Assembly (NCBI RefSeq): GCF_000772955.1
Contig: NZ_JPVO01000053.1
Coordinates: forward strand, 1 to 64,000
Direction: 5' to 3'
Source of the DNA: Ureibacillus sinduriensis BLB-1 = JCM 15800
GTDB lineage: Bacteria; Bacillota; Bacilli; Bacillales_A; Planococcaceae
Length of the DNA: 64,000 nt
Part shown: one piece after another, positions 53,529 through 63,791 of the stretch
How the letters are laid out: each line of letters opens with the position of its first letter
Numbering within the stretch: position 1 is the first letter of the stretch
Notes under the pieces: model-generated
Seen by the model: the letters and a program-made list of their open reading frames with translations, nothing else
Told to the model about the DNA's origin: nothing
Database searches by the model: none
Made by a program: the position numbers and the translations under genes

Positions 53529-54368
53529 CTACTCAAGCGATGTGTTTTTTGCAGCTTCTATCGCGTGTAGTTTTTCATAAATTCTTCTTTTTCTGTATAG
53601 CATAATACCTGCTTCTGATACGTCGTCCATCATGCCTTTATTAATAATTGCCCCAAATACCATTCCTGCAATGGGGACCATTTGAAATAACTTTTTCCAC
53701 CCAAAATTGTCGCGATAGGTGAAGAAAACTTCTTGCCAACCCTTTAATTGACTAATCATGCTTTCAGTTGAATCTTTTTTCTCATTCATGCTTGCAAGCT
53801 CACTTAGAATAGCTTCTTTGCCAACAATGTCCGCTGATGCAAATTGCAGGCACTTTACGATAAAGACTCGTTCTTTTTTTTCGTTTGGATTATAGCCGTG
53901 AATGATCGCTATTTCCTGTAAAGTCTTCAAAGCCATCCCCAAAATGACAGGAATATCTATGACAAGAGTGAAAATACCCCCAACACCTGTTGAAGCTCCT
54001 TGTACAGTTGCTAATTTGCTTCTTTCACTTTGCAAGGTATTACTCATTGAAACCATATCTTCAATCGGCATTGTGCCGATTTCTTCAAATGTCTCTATTG
54101 GATGAGTTGTGGACTTCTGTATTTTTTTCATCATTTGCTTTTCGCTGATCAAATATTTTCCACCTGTTTGAATATAACTGCCTAATTCATTAACTAATAT
54201 ACCAATTTTCGCCTGTATGAATTTTGGAGTTAATTTATCGATCACTTTAAATGGCAAGCGACCGAGCTTTTCCCAAAAGAATAACCCTTTTTGATCTTCT
54301 TCCCACTTCTCAATTTCTTCTAGGTAAATGGTTAATTGTTCTTTAGTTTCCAATATCATATCTCCCAT
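53529..54368 (-). CDS. EcsC family protein
   Basis: A 279-residue protein matching EcsC proteins: an N-terminal WEEDQKGLFFWEKLGRLPFK region, a helical middle, the GASTGVGGIFTLVIDIPVIL segment with two short hydrophobic stretches, and a GWKKLFQMVPIAGMVFGAII tail. EcsC is the third gene of the Bacillus ecs locus but paralogues are found singly. Molecular function unknown. Monocistronic; the start at 54368 has AGGA upstream. Confidence 0.82.
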   Translation of the reverse strand: MGDMILETKEQLTIYLEEIEKWEEDQKGLFFWEKLGRLPFKVIDKLTPKFIQAKIGILVNELGSYIQTGGKYLISEKQMMKKIQKSTTHPIETFEEIGTMPIEDMVSMSNTLQSERSKLATVQGASTGVGGIFTLVIDIPVILGMALKTLQEIAIIHGYNPNEKKERVFIVKCLQFASADIVGKEAILSELASMNEKKDSTESMISQLKGWQEVFFTYRDNFGWKKLFQMVPIAGMVFGAIINKGMMDDVSEAGIMLYRKRRIYEKLHAIEAAKNTSLE

Positions 54369-54556
54369 CTATTTCCTGTATCTTTATATATTACTACGAT
54401 TTATCTATCATTTAGTTTCATTTAAAGTATGGACATTTTATGCAAATGTTTTGCTTATGCAAAGTGGAAACAAAATGAATGTCAATTAAAGTTGAGTGGT
54501 ATATATAACTGATACGAGTTTTTTAGTTGTCGATGGCTAATTGTAGGGGGAATGTA

Positions 54557-55306
54557 ATGGAGAAAGTATCTCAAACCGAGGTGTTGCAGCTTCACGAGCA
54601 TTTCAAAGATTTGCTGCTTATAGATAAGTTCGATCCGCAGTTGGAGTTTTGGCACAAAAGGAAGCTCGAGAAGTCTCAAAGTGAAACCCGGGAGGATGCG
54701 ATGGTCTGGAATGTCTTTAGAACATTGAACCAGATTGATCGCAAGCTTTGGGTTGAACAGTTATTTTATCTCGCTTTTCAAAATGAGTTTTCGCACCCGA
54801 CAGATCAAATACAAATCAAACTTTGGAAAAAGATTCGGCCGCCCAAAAGCCTCCCCGTGAAAGAGGGGAAAACAGATATTGATATCATCATCGAGTCCGA
54901 TACCTTTGTTTGGTTTATAGAAGCAAAGTATAAAACAGACATTGTTTTAAATACCGACAATCATCAGACTAGAGACGAAATAATAAGAAATATCGATGCC
55001 GGAACTAACTACGCCAGAAAAAGACCATTTTATTTTTCACTATTGATATTAGATAGATATAATAGTCCTGTTGGCTTCCGGTTGGCAAATGAGTATGGTA
55101 AATCCGAAAATAGGGTGAGGGAATTATTGCCGCACCGCGCAGAACTTCCTTTCCCAAAAGGGATCAGTGTTGTACATTGGCAAGAAGTTCAAGCATTATT
55201 TAAAACTATTTATTTATATAGCAAGAATAAATACGAAAGGTTCATAGCAGATCGGGTTAGCTATTGGCTATTAGAAAAGATTCGCGATGAGCAATCGTCA
55301 TATTAG
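54557..55306 (+). CDS. PD-(D/E)XK nuclease-like protein
   Basis: A 249-residue protein containing a probable nuclease core: KTDIDIIIESDTFVWFIEAKYKTD (Asp, then Glu-Ala-Lys) at about 110-135, the arrangement of PD-(D/E)XK enzymes. Conserved-looking GTNYARKRPFYFSLLILD and a helical C-terminus follow. Some members act in DNA repair or defence; no partner gene lies nearby. ATG 54557 has GGGGG 7 bp upstream; the longer frame lacks one. Family name not recognised. Confidence 0.6.
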   Translation: MEKVSQTEVLQLHEHFKDLLLIDKFDPQLEFWHKRKLEKSQSETREDAMVWNVFRTLNQIDRKLWVEQLFYLAFQNEFSHPTDQIQIKLWKKIRPPKSLPVKEGKTDIDIIIESDTFVWFIEAKYKTDIVLNTDNHQTRDEIIRNIDAGTNYARKRPFYFSLLILDRYNSPVGFRLANEYGKSENRVRELLPHRAELPFPKGISVVHWQEVQALFKTIYLYSKNKYERFIADRVSYWLLEKIRDEQSSY

Positions 55307-55428
55307 AAAAAGTTTGGCCGGCATATAAATCCTATATGTCGGTTCTTCGTAATGGTATTTTTATGGTTAAACTTATCACATTCAGTCCAATATGTAATTA
55401 GAAGATCCAAACTAAAGGTTGTGAGGGA

Positions 55429-56082
55429 TTGTATATTCTCATTGTTGGTGGAAATAGCCAGATTGGCAGACATTTACTTCAGCATATTATTGAAAGTGGG
55501 AACCATGGAGCAAAAGTTATGCTACAAAATAAAGCACAAGAAGCCTTTTACAATGAAAAAGGTATTGCTAATTTTATATACAAAAGAGAAGAAGCTATTG
55601 AAAAGTTTGTAAATGGCCTTCAAGATGTTGATGCTCTCGTCATTGCAGAAAATAATATTGACGGCAGACGAACAGATACCCTTGGGGTGATTGATGGGAT
55701 GATCAAATTATTGGAAGCATTAAAATATACAAATGTAAAACGGGTAATTCACATTAGTACATTTGAGACGGGAAAGGAAGAATGGCGCCATCTACCCGCA
55801 TATTTCCGACCGATCATGATTGAAAATTACTATGTTGATCAATGGTTAAGATTGTCATCATTGGAGTATACAATTATCCATCCTGGACTATTGAATGATA
55901 AAAAAGGCACGGGATATGTGAAGGTTGTTGAAAATGATATAGGTGGAGGGGGAATCCCAAAGGAAGATGTAGCAAAAGTGATACTTGCTTGCTTGGAAAG
56001 TAAGTGTACAATTAGGAAAGAGTTTAAAGTCATCTCGGGTAAACTCCCAATATTGGAAGCGATAAATACAATTGTTGAATAG
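55429..56082 (+). CDS. NAD(P)-binding atypical short-chain dehydrogenase-like protein
   Basis: A 217-residue Rossmann protein with MYILIVGGNSQIGRHLLQHI at the start, ALVIAENN, a YTNVKRVIHISTFE strand and YTIIHPGLL, as in the NAD(P)H-binding NmrA/YwnB-like atypical SDR group. The usual YxxxK is not evident. Likely a sensor or oxidoreductase of unknown substrate. TTG start at 55429 with GAGGGA close upstream; AAAGG lies further away. Confidence 0.75.
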   Translation: MYILIVGGNSQIGRHLLQHIIESGNHGAKVMLQNKAQEAFYNEKGIANFIYKREEAIEKFVNGLQDVDALVIAENNIDGRRTDTLGVIDGMIKLLEALKYTNVKRVIHISTFETGKEEWRHLPAYFRPIMIENYYVDQWLRLSSLEYTIIHPGLLNDKKGTGYVKVVENDIGGGGIPKEDVAKVILACLESKCTIRKEFKVISGKLPILEAINTIVE

Positions 56083-56329
56083 GAATTAAACAAAGTTAAA
56101 AATCAAACATTGCGTGATTTACTTGACTAGGCACTTAGAATGCTGGTTATTTCACCTTTTACAAACTTAAATTTTATTATATAATAGTAGATATTTTAAT
56201 CTAAGTAAAAATGTATTATAATATTATACGGTTATAATTAATACAGAGAAGGTGGATCCTAGATGCATTTAACTCTTAGGGGTATTCACCTACATCTTTG
56301 CAAATATAGGGGAGATAAGGAAGGTAATT

Positions 56330-57829
56330 ATGAGTACTAGATATGAAAAAACAGACGTTATCTTAATTGGTGCAGGTGTAATGAGTGCTACTTTAGGATC
56401 TATGCTAAAAGAATTAGCACCTGAATGGGAAATTAAGGTTTTCGAAGCACTTGATAAACCAGGTGAAGAAAGTTCAAACGAATGGAATAATGCTGGTACA
56501 GGACACTCTGCACTTTGTGAGCTTAACTATACACCAGAAAAACCGGATGGTACGGTTGAAATAAAAAAAGCGATTGATATTAACGAACAGTTCCAGCTTT
56601 CACGACAATTTTGGTCATACCTTGTGAAAAGCAATTTAATCAGTAATCCGGAAGACTTTATCAAAGCAATCCCGCATATGAGCTTAGTTATGGGTGAAGA
56701 TGATGTCAATTTCTTAAGGAAACGTTTTGAAGCGCTTTCAGTTCAGCCATTATTTAAAGGGATGGAATACACTGAGGATCCTGAAAAGCTGAAAGAATGG
56801 ATGCCGCTTGTAATGGATGGGCGTAAAGGGAATGAACCTCTTGCAGCGACAAAAATCGATAGTGGTACGGACGTTAACTTTGGTGCACTTACACGCATGT
56901 TGATTGAACATTTGGGAAAACAAAACGTGGAAGTGAACTACAAGCACTCTGTTTCTGATATCAAACGTTCAAGCGATGGCATGTGGGAAGTAAAAGTGCA
57001 TGACCTGGATGGATGCAAAATGGAATACCATAAAGCGAAGTTTGTCTTTATCGGTGCTGGTGGCGCAAGTCTGCCTTTACTCCAAGCTACAGGTATTCCT
57101 GAATCGAAACATATCGGTGGTTTCCCGGTAAGTGGTTTATTCATGGTTTGTAATAATCAAGAAATCGTTGAACAACATCATGGTAAAGTTTACGGCAAAG
57201 CTAAAGTTGGAGCACCTCCAATGTCAGTGCCACACTTGGATACTCGCTTTATTGACAACAAAAAATCATTATTATTCGGACCATTTGCAGGTTTCTCGCC
57301 TAAGTTCCTGAAAACTGGGTCAAATATGGATTTAATCGCGTCAGTTAAACCAAATAACTTATTAACGATGTTATCTGCTGGTGTAAAAGAAATGTCATTG
57401 ACAAAGTACTTGATCCAACAAGTTATGTTATCAAATGAACAACGATTGGAAGAACTGCAAGAATTCGTTCCAAATGCGAAGCTTGAAGATTGGGACATCA
57501 TTGTTGCCGGACAACGTGTTCAAGTTATTAAAGATACAGATGCAGGCAAAGGTACACTTCAATTCGGTACTGAAGTGGTGACGGCTGCAGACGGTTCAGT
57601 AGCTGCATTGCTTGGAGCTTCTCCTGGTGCATCTACAGCTGTAAAAGTAATGCTGGACGTTATGAATAAATGTTTCCCTGATCGTATCAAAGAATGGGAA
57701 CCAAAAATCAAAGAAATGATACCTTCATATGGGGTTTCGCTCTCATCTAACACAGCGTTGCTGGAAGAAATCCAAGCTTCAACAGCCGAAGTGCTTGGAC
57801 TGAACGAAAAAGAAGTAGTTCATAACTAA
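56330..57829 (+). CDS. mqo: Malate:quinone oxidoreductase
   Basis: A 499-residue FAD enzyme with the MQO signatures [71 protein letters not shown] and a C-terminal [16 protein letters not shown]. Peripheral membrane enzyme that oxidises malate to oxaloacetate and reduces menaquinone, linking the citric acid cycle to the Qox terminal oxidase also in this window. Monocistronic with a strong terminator. Confidence 0.96.
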   Translation: MSTRYEKTDVILIGAGVMSATLGSMLKELAPEWEIKVFEALDKPGEESSNEWNNAGTGHSALCELNYTPEKPDGTVEIKKAIDINEQFQLSRQFWSYLVKSNLISNPEDFIKAIPHMSLVMGEDDVNFLRKRFEALSVQPLFKGMEYTEDPEKLKEWMPLVMDGRKGNEPLAATKIDSGTDVNFGALTRMLIEHLGKQNVEVNYKHSVSDIKRSSDGMWEVKVHDLDGCKMEYHKAKFVFIGAGGASLPLLQATGIPESKHIGGFPVSGLFMVCNNQEIVEQHHGKVYGKAKVGAPPMSVPHLDTRFIDNKKSLLFGPFAGFSPKFLKTGSNMDLIASVKPNNLLTMLSAGVKEMSLTKYLIQQVMLSNEQRLEELQEFVPNAKLEDWDIIVAGQRVQVIKDTDAGKGTLQFGTEVVTAADGSVAALLGASPGASTAVKVMLDVMNKCFPDRIKEWEPKIKEMIPSYGVSLSSNTALLEEIQASTAEVLGLNEKEVVHN

Positions 57830-57840
57830 ATGTTATTATC

Positions 57841-57877
57841 AAGAACCATCAATCCGTTTCCAGGATTGGTGGTTCTT
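57841..57877 (+). terminator. Terminator of mqo
   Basis: AAGAACCATCAATCC pairs with GGATTGGTGGTTCTT around a 7-nt loop, followed by T. Confidence 0.92.
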
Positions 57878-57958
57878 TTTGTAAGTGGAAAAATAAATGA
57901 AGGTAAACATTCCAATTATTAGTTAAAAGTGGATTACTTCAATCAGAATATCTTTTTT

Positions 57959-57984
57959 ATTATATAAGAAATTGCTTATATAAT
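57959..57984. promoter_or_regulatory. ArsR-type operator overlapping the ars promoter
   Basis: ATTATATAAG and its exact complement CTTATATAAT are separated by 6 bp. The right arm contains the -10-like TATAAT (57979-57984). It lies 74 bp before arsB, as expected for SmtB/ArsR repression, so the repressor encoded at the end of this operon is the likely ligand. Confidence 0.65.
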
Positions 57985-58057
57985 GTTATAATAACAAATA
58001 AGCACCATTTACATTATGTTTGCTTTGTTTCACTGATGAATCGGGAGGAAATTTTCA

Positions 58058-59353
58058 TTGTTTACAGCAATCGCAGCAACATTAATTTTTCTAGTCACAC
58101 TTATCTTTGTAATTTGGCAGCCAAAAGGGTTAAATATCGGTTGGACTGCAAGTGGGGGGGCAGTTCTTGCTTTATTGACGGGGGTAGTTGACTTAGGAGA
58201 CGTAGGGGAAGTTGTGGGGATTACTTGGAACGCAACACTCTCTTTTGTAGCCATTATACTCATTTCTTTAATTTTAGATGAGATTGGATTATTTGAATGG
58301 GCTGCATTACATATGTCCAGAGCCGCCAATGGCAATGGCATTAAGATGTTTGTTTATGTAAGTGTTTTAGGGGCAATCGTATCCGCATTATTCGCAAATG
58401 ATGGAGCAGCTTTAATTTTGACTCCTATTGTGCTGGCGATGGTTCGAAATCTGAACTTCCAGGAAAAAATGATTTTTCCATTTATCATCGCGAGTGGTTT
58501 TATTGCAGATACAACCTCATTACCATTTGTGATTAGCAACTTGGTTAATATCGTATCAGCCGATTTCTTCGGTATTGGGTTTATGGAGTATGCTGGAAGG
58601 ATGATCTTGCCCAATCTATTTTCTTTGGTTGCCACTATTACAGTCTTACTAATTTATTTTAGAAAAAGTATCCCTCAAAACTATGAAAGCTTTAAATTAA
58701 GGTTGCCAAAAGAAGCCATAAAAGATTATAAGATGTTCAAGCTTTCTTGGTATGTACTGGCATTGCTATTGATTGGATACTTTTCAAGCGAGTATATAGG
58801 CATCCCTGTATCCTTTGTAGTGGGAATCATCGCCATTTTCTTCGTTTTGATGGCTAGGAAAAGCAAATCGGTCAATACAACTGCAGTTATGAAAGGGGCA
58901 CCTTGGAATGTTGTCTTTTTCTCAATTGGAATGTATGTCGTGGTATATGGACTTGGTAATGCATGGTTAACAGATATGTTAGCCGGGGTTATTGATAGCT
59001 TTGCACAGAGAGGATTATTTGTAGCAACGATTGCCATGGGCTTTATTGCAGCAATCCTGTCCTCCGTGATGAATAACTTGCCGACCGTAATGATTGATGC
59101 ATTAGCGATTGCAGAAACGAGTTCGACTGGAACGGTTAGGGAAGCCCTAATCTATGCCAATGTCATCGGATCGGATTTGGGACCAAAAATTACACCTATT
59201 GGCTCACTGGCTACATTGGTTTGGCTTCACGTACTCTCACAAAAAGGGATAAAAATATCTTGGGGAACTTACTTTAAAACCGGAATAATCCTGACGATAC
59301 CGATTCTGCTTATAACATTAATCGGTCTTTATGTAACATTAATTATTTTTTAA
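58058..59353 (+). CDS. arsB: Arsenite efflux transporter
   Basis: A 431-residue ArsB/NhaD-superfamily permease with about 11 membrane segments, including [18 protein letters not shown] and [17 protein letters not shown] (the paired re-entrant helices of the ArsB fold) and [18 protein letters not shown]. It extrudes arsenite. TTG start with GGGAGGAAA upstream, 10 bp away. First gene of arsBCR. Confidence 0.93.
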   Translation: MFTAIAATLIFLVTLIFVIWQPKGLNIGWTASGGAVLALLTGVVDLGDVGEVVGITWNATLSFVAIILISLILDEIGLFEWAALHMSRAANGNGIKMFVYVSVLGAIVSALFANDGAALILTPIVLAMVRNLNFQEKMIFPFIIASGFIADTTSLPFVISNLVNIVSADFFGIGFMEYAGRMILPNLFSLVATITVLLIYFRKSIPQNYESFKLRLPKEAIKDYKMFKLSWYVLALLLIGYFSSEYIGIPVSFVVGIIAIFFVLMARKSKSVNTTAVMKGAPWNVVFFSIGMYVVVYGLGNAWLTDMLAGVIDSFAQRGLFVATIAMGFIAAILSSVMNNLPTVMIDALAIAETSSTGTVREALIYANVIGSDLGPKITPIGSLATLVWLHVLSQKGIKISWGTYFKTGIILTIPILLITLIGLYVTLIIF

Positions 59354-59367
59354 AGGAGCATATAAAG

Positions 59368-59790
59368 ATGGCAAAAAAAACAATTTATTTTTTATGTACC
59401 GGCAATTCCTGCCGAAGCCAAATGGCTGAAGGTTGGGCGAGAGCGATATTATCACCTGATGTTTGGGATGTGAAAAGTGCCGGCATCGAGGCACACGGTG
59501 TGAACCCTAAAGCAATAGAAGCAATGCATGCAGTGGGAATCGATATTTCGAATCAAACTTCAAATACGATAGATATGCAAACATTAAATAAAGCAGATTT
59601 AATTGTTACATTATGTGGGGATGCCAACGATAGATGTCCTGCAACTCCGCCAAATATCAAACGGGAACACTGGGGATTTGATGATCCAGCAAAAGCGCAA
59701 GGCACTGAAGATGAAAAGTGGGCAACCTTCCAACGAGTCCGTGATGAAATTGGAAACAAAATCAAAAGTTTTGCTGGTATACGACTATAA
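59368..59790 (+). CDS. arsC: Thioredoxin-coupled arsenate reductase
   Basis: A 140-residue protein of the low-molecular-weight phosphatase fold with the P-loop C10-TGNSC15-R and the shuttle pair C83 and C90 in [15 protein letters not shown], all conserved as in Staphylococcus/Bacillus ArsC. It reduces arsenate to arsenite for ArsB, 14 bp upstream. Confidence 0.96.
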   Translation: MAKKTIYFLCTGNSCRSQMAEGWARAILSPDVWDVKSAGIEAHGVNPKAIEAMHAVGIDISNQTSNTIDMQTLNKADLIVTLCGDANDRCPATPPNIKREHWGFDDPAKAQGTEDEKWATFQRVRDEIGNKIKSFAGIRL

Positions 59791-59808
59791 AATAGTAGAG
59801 GTGAACGA

Positions 59809-60111
59809 ATGGACCTTCATTTAATGGAAAGACAACTGAAGGCACTATCAGACGCCAACCGTTTGATTCTATTAAGTTGCTTGAAACTTGGGGAAGTTTG
59901 TGTCTGTGACTTTGTGGAAGTGCTTCGTATTACTCAACCAGCTGTCAGCCAGCACCTAAAGAAGCTGGAGGAAGCGGGCATTATAACATCGCGTAAATTA
60001 GGGACCTGGAAGCATTATCGACTGGTGGATAACCAAACACCCATCGTTCAAGCGGTGTTGGAAGAATTGGAAGAGCGGGTAACAGGCAACTGTAGTGCGG
60101 ATACTATTTGA
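59809..60111 (+). CDS. arsR: ArsR-family arsenite-responsive repressor
   Basis: A 100-residue winged-helix protein with the arsenite site CVCDF in helix 3 (LGEVCVCDFVEVL) and the DNA-recognition helix TQPAVSQHLKKLEEAG. A further Cys lies near the C-terminus (GNCSAD). It is placed last in the operon, whereas arsR is usually first. AGAGGTGA precedes the ATG. Confidence 0.94.
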   Translation: MDLHLMERQLKALSDANRLILLSCLKLGEVCVCDFVEVLRITQPAVSQHLKKLEEAGIITSRKLGTWKHYRLVDNQTPIVQAVLEELEERVTGNCSADTI

Positions 60112-60125
60112 ATTTAGGTATGGAA

Positions 60126-60164
60126 ATAGCCGGTTTTACATCAATATGATGCAAAACCGGCTAT
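60126..60164 (+). terminator. Hairpin after arsR
   Basis: ATAGCCGGTTTT pairs with AAAACCGGCTAT with an inner CATC/GATG extension. The stem is long and GC-rich but the T tract is weak. Confidence 0.75.
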
Positions 60165-60276
60165 TCACTTGAAGCCTATCTGCTTTTATTTATTTTCATG
60201 GTGCTGTATTTGCAATCCTAGTACGCCCTTTTAACAACTTCTTGAAAATAGGTTGCATAAGTCTTCAAGAAATCTA

Positions 60277-61281
60277 TTATGCTTCTTCCTCAAAATAAAT
60301 TTTATAATATTTGCGATTCGTCACTTCGTCATAGCCGACTTCAATTAATTCGTCAACTTGTTCAATGTTCTGGACACTTACTTGGATTTCTATATTTGAA
60401 TCAAGTTTAATTTTCCTTTTATAAGTCTTCTCTGCTTTTTCTATCGCAAATTCTGATATAACCGTTTCATATGGTTTTACTGTATTCAGTATAACCTCTT
60501 TTTGGGTAGAATCTACTTGATCAAAGACCGTTTGAATATAGTCATCCACATGGAATTCTTCCTCATTTCTGAAATAATCGAGCGTTTTATTTAAGAGTCC
60601 GAGTTTTTCCGTATTGCTGAAGTTATCTTCTTTTAAAATATATTTTTTACATTCTGTTAAAGCCAAATTTGTTTTATGATAATCCTCATCTGCCACCCTG
60701 ATTTTCAAAAAACGTTCTTGCCAGTAGACCACATCTTCTTTTCTTTTTGTTTTTATAAAAACAGCCGGTGCTATGTCCAGACCCCTATCCACAATCACAG
60801 CTACATTATTGATTTTTTTAACGTTGATGCCATCAATTCCGTTAACAATCATTTTGTTCTGATCACTTTTCACATCCAGAAATATTTCCTTCTCGTCGAT
60901 TTTAACAATGGATATGACTTTTTTTACTTCATTATTCCAGACGCAATTTTCAAAAAAGCCAACAAACAATTCTCCATTTTTAATATTGGGATGCTGTGAA
61001 GCACTGTGTAGATGCTTCGCAATATTCATTGATTGTTCCAGAAAGGTGCTTTCATTATGAAATATAGTATGGGCATATGTATAAATCTCATTTAAATTGA
61101 TGTCCGTTTCATGAAAAAAATCGTGCTGCTGATCTAAATCGATTTTGTTGAATGCGAGTTGAGTAAAGGCTGCTTCGAGGAGTACATCTGGTGTTGGAAA
61201 TGCCTCTTCACCTAAAATCAATGAATCACCCACATAATGCAAGACGTACTGCTTTAACTTACTTTCGCTAACTTCTAACAA
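60277..61281 (-). CDS. Nucleoid-associated protein (NdpA/YejK family)
   Basis: A 334-residue protein matching the 37-kDa nucleoid-associated family: early LILGEEAFPTPDVLLEAAF, a central DVKSDQNKMIVNGIDG and VAVIVDRGLDIAPAVFIKTK, and C-terminal DDYIQTVFDQ. The E. coli homologue binds DNA and topoisomerases. In Firmicutes such proteins are sometimes near phage or defence genes, but none are obvious here. The TTG start at 61281 has AAGG upstream. Confidence 0.8.
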   Translation of the reverse strand: MLEVSESKLKQYVLHYVGDSLILGEEAFPTPDVLLEAAFTQLAFNKIDLDQQHDFFHETDINLNEIYTYAHTIFHNESTFLEQSMNIAKHLHSASQHPNIKNGELFVGFFENCVWNNEVKKVISIVKIDEKEIFLDVKSDQNKMIVNGIDGINVKKINNVAVIVDRGLDIAPAVFIKTKRKEDVVYWQERFLKIRVADEDYHKTNLALTECKKYILKEDNFSNTEKLGLLNKTLDYFRNEEEFHVDDYIQTVFDQVDSTQKEVILNTVKPYETVISEFAIEKAEKTYKRKIKLDSNIEIQVSVQNIEQVDELIEVGYDEVTNRKYYKIYFEEEA

Positions 61282-61454
61282 TTCCTTTTCACCTTCTATA
61301 ATAAAAATTCTAGAGCATCTACCATAACATATAAAAATGACATTTTCATAGTTTTTATAATGCGAATTATTTCCAAATACATACCGTATTTACCACTATA
61401 CAAATATATAAAATTAATTTATCATTGCTTCTTGAATACAAGCGATTCAAATAG

Positions 61455-61507
61455 AAAACCGTTTTTCGTCAAGTGTTTGGCAACACCTGACATGAGGAAA
61501 CGGTTTT
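61455..61507. terminator. Terminator hairpin between divergent/convergent units
   Basis: Outer arms AAAACCGTTT and AAACGGTTTT, with an inner GTCA/TGAC pair and a T run on the plus strand and a matching A run giving a terminator on the minus strand for the methyltransferase gene. Confidence 0.75.
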
Positions 61508-61515
61508 TTTATATT

Positions 61516-62133
61516 TTAGCTGTACTTCAGCCTATAGATTAAAAATCTTTCATAATTATTCTTCGCATAAAGTTTTGGAAGCTGCACTTCTTTCAGCAAT
61601 TCAAACTCTGTATGCTGTTCTAGGAAATATGTGTATTCATCTGAAGCATAATAGAAGATTAAATCCATTTCTCGTCTATGATCTTCAACAGATAATAGGA
61701 TATTATTCAAAACTTTCCTGAAAATCTGTATGGAAAAAGGGTTAAAGAAATAAAATCGGTTATCATCAGGTTGGATCGTATATTGTTCAGCCAAGCAGCG
61801 ATGAAAATGAATAGCATCGGAATTTCTATGGGTCTTTTTTGAGTAACAATCTCTATTTTTCGTTGCGGCCTCAAAAAAAGCATTATTCATTTCGATTCCT
61901 GTAACAGGTGCATGAAAATGGTAGTTGATATAAAAAATCAATCGACCTTTCCCGCAGCCAAAATCAACGATATGATCATTTGACTGCACCTCATAATGCC
62001 TAAATAATTCTTCCAAGGCTGAGTATGGTGTTGGTTCATATGGATGATAGTGTATAGAATGATTTATTTCTCTTTTATTTCCTCGTGTATTAATGTTAAG
62101 CAAATCCTCATAATATTCTTCCAACACTTGCAT
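61516..62133 (-). CDS. Class I SAM-dependent methyltransferase
   Basis: About 205 residues of Rossmann-fold methyltransferase with motif I IVDFGCGKGRLIFYI and post-I acidic GIEM; FFFNPFS-like RFYFFNPFSIQIF is the position of motif IV. ATG 62133 with GGGAG close upstream is preferred; an ATG at 62157 overlapping the LLM gene lacks a ribosome-binding site. Substrate unknown; small molecule or protein possible. Follows the LLM gene closely and is likely co-transcribed. Confidence 0.8.
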   Translation of the reverse strand: MQVLEEYYEDLLNINTRGNKREINHSIHYHPYEPTPYSALEELFRHYEVQSNDHIVDFGCGKGRLIFYINYHFHAPVTGIEMNNAFFEAATKNRDCYSKKTHRNSDAIHFHRCLAEQYTIQPDDNRFYFFNPFSIQIFRKVLNNILLSVEDHRREMDLIFYYASDEYTYFLEQHTEFELLKEVQLPKLYAKNNYERFLIYRLKYS

Positions 62134-62143
62134 TGTGCTCCCA

Positions 62144-63160
62144 TCATCTATATTCATGGTTATAATTAGACAAAATTTCCTTAGCTATTAGACTATAAGA
62201 TTGTATCCGATCAGTCGGGGAATGGGTGATTGTCAAAATCATGATTTCATCGACATCGTATATCGATTGCAGTTGGTGAAAAGCCTTTTTTACTTTCTGT
62301 GGATCTCCAATAATCATTTTCTCTTTCAATCGATTTAGTTCCTCTTTTTCTTTGACTGTAAGTTCATAGTTCTTTGCTTCTTCTATTGAAGGAACGGACC
62401 CAGCTTCTCCGCGATTTTGCTGTATTTGCCAAATAAGTGAGCTCCACGCTATTTCCTCAGCCTTTTCTGTAGTAGAAGCACAGACTACCGGAACTGTAAG
62501 CAACACTTCCGGAACATGGTTAAATACACTGCTGTTAAAAGTCTTTCTATATTTATCAATAATCGAAACAGCATCCAAATCACTCATAAATAATCCAAAA
62601 GCATACGATAAGCCATATTTGGCTGCGAGCAGGGCACTTTTTTCACTGGTACCCAGCATCCAGGGATTAGGCGGGATGGTTGGAACAGGGGAAGCTTTGA
62701 TTTTGGCAAACTGGTGTTCATCAGGGAAATCGGAATTTAGAAAATGAAGTAAATCCTCCACTAAATGCTCCATCTTAAATACTTGCTGTAAGAAGTTATC
62801 CGATAAAGCATTTGTAGCTTCTGCAGAACCACCAGGTGACCGGCCGATTCCCAAATCGACTCGATTCGGAAAGAGCGTTGCTAGCGTATTATAGATTTCT
62901 GCAACTTTAAAAGGCTTGTAGTGAGGTAATAGTACTGCACCACAACCAATGCGGATCTGCTTTGTTTGTGCTCCTAATAAACCGAGCATCACTTCGGGAG
63001 CGGAGCATGCCAGTCCCGGTAAATCATGGTGCTCAGCCATCCAAAATCGCGTATAGCCCAACTCATCACAAGCTTTTGCCAGATTCAGTGACTCATTCAA
63101 GGCGTCACTTGCTGTTTGATTTGTTGAAATAGGGGATTGATCCAAGATACTCAGTTTCAA
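62144..63160 (-). CDS. LLM-class flavin-dependent oxidoreductase
   Basis: A 338-residue luciferase-like monooxygenase with the family start LKLSILDQSPIS, WMAEHHDLPGLACSAPEVML and RVDLGIGRSPGGS, typical of the MsnO8/YwcH-YtmO group. It uses FMNH2 and oxygen to oxidise a small substrate, often an aldehyde or sulphur compound. TTG 63160 with AGGTGG upstream gives the standard N-terminus; a GTG at 63169 lies inside that site. Forms an operon with the methyltransferase. Confidence 0.88.
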   Translation of the reverse strand: MKLSILDQSPISTNQTASDALNESLNLAKACDELGYTRFWMAEHHDLPGLACSAPEVMLGLLGAQTKQIRIGCGAVLLPHYKPFKVAEIYNTLATLFPNRVDLGIGRSPGGSAEATNALSDNFLQQVFKMEHLVEDLLHFLNSDFPDEHQFAKIKASPVPTIPPNPWMLGTSEKSALLAAKYGLSYAFGLFMSDLDAVSIIDKYRKTFNSSVFNHVPEVLLTVPVVCASTTEKAEEIAWSSLIWQIQQNRGEAGSVPSIEEAKNYELTVKEKEELNRLKEKMIIGDPQKVKKAFHQLQSIYDVDEIMILTITHSPTDRIQSYSLIAKEILSNYNHEYR

Positions 63161-63176
63161 TGTAACCACCTCATTT

Positions 63177-63461
63177 TTAATTCTTCACCTCTAGTAAAGA
63201 CACATGATAATCTCCAATTTGCCCTTCTTCATAAAGATTTGTGATGGATGTTGAATATTGCTGTATGGATCCTTTGAACATTAAGTCTTTTTCTGGAATA
63301 ACCACATTGAATGTCCCTTCGTATAATAAGACAGCAATGTCGTGATAATCTTCGCTTTTCACTTTAAAGTCAATAATAATATTATGTAAACCTTCCACGA
63401 TTCTTTCTTCATAATTCTCGATTGGAATCACCGTATCATTCAATTTAATCTTTTTAACCAA
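63177..63461 (-). CDS. YkvR family protein (DUF3219)
   Basis: A 94-residue protein with the family core SEDYHDIAVLLYEGTFNVVI and MFKGSIQQYSTSITNLYEEG. Function unknown; Bacillus homologues are conserved and sometimes phage-associated. GGAGGG lies upstream. Precedes the LLM gene by 16 bp and may share its transcript. Confidence 0.8.
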   Translation of the reverse strand: MVKKIKLNDTVIPIENYEERIVEGLHNIIIDFKVKSEDYHDIAVLLYEGTFNVVIPEKDLMFKGSIQQYSTSITNLYEEGQIGDYHVSLLEVKN

Positions 63462-63791
63462 AAGTATCCCTCCTTAAAAAATTCGTAAAGAAATCATATC
63501 ACTGAACAGAAGGCTGGTAAAACAAAATGGATTAGAGGAAATCGATTCCTGACCGTCAATCTGGATTGCAAGCTGCATAAACTTCCAAAATGGATTTTTA
63601 GAAAGAAAGATGATTCCCATAATTGCCTGCCATTTCGTTTTTTCATTTTTAAAGTAGGTCACTTTTACGTCATATAAAATTTTCATAATAATGATATTCA
63701 ACTATACCAACAATTTAAATAACCATATTCTATTAGTGTCAAGTTGATAATAGGTTACAGCTTGAATCTACCAGGAAAGGAGGAGACATAA

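Noticed and set aside
56252-56293. Possible riboswitch-like stem-loop upstream of mqo
   Set aside because: A weak stem (GGTGGATCC...TATTCACC) is visible but no known riboswitch or T-box core matches it and no terminator is paired with it.
63474-63701. 75-codon minus-strand frame
   Set aside because: No ribosome-binding site, atypical composition and no recognisable motif; possibly a fossil but not supportable.
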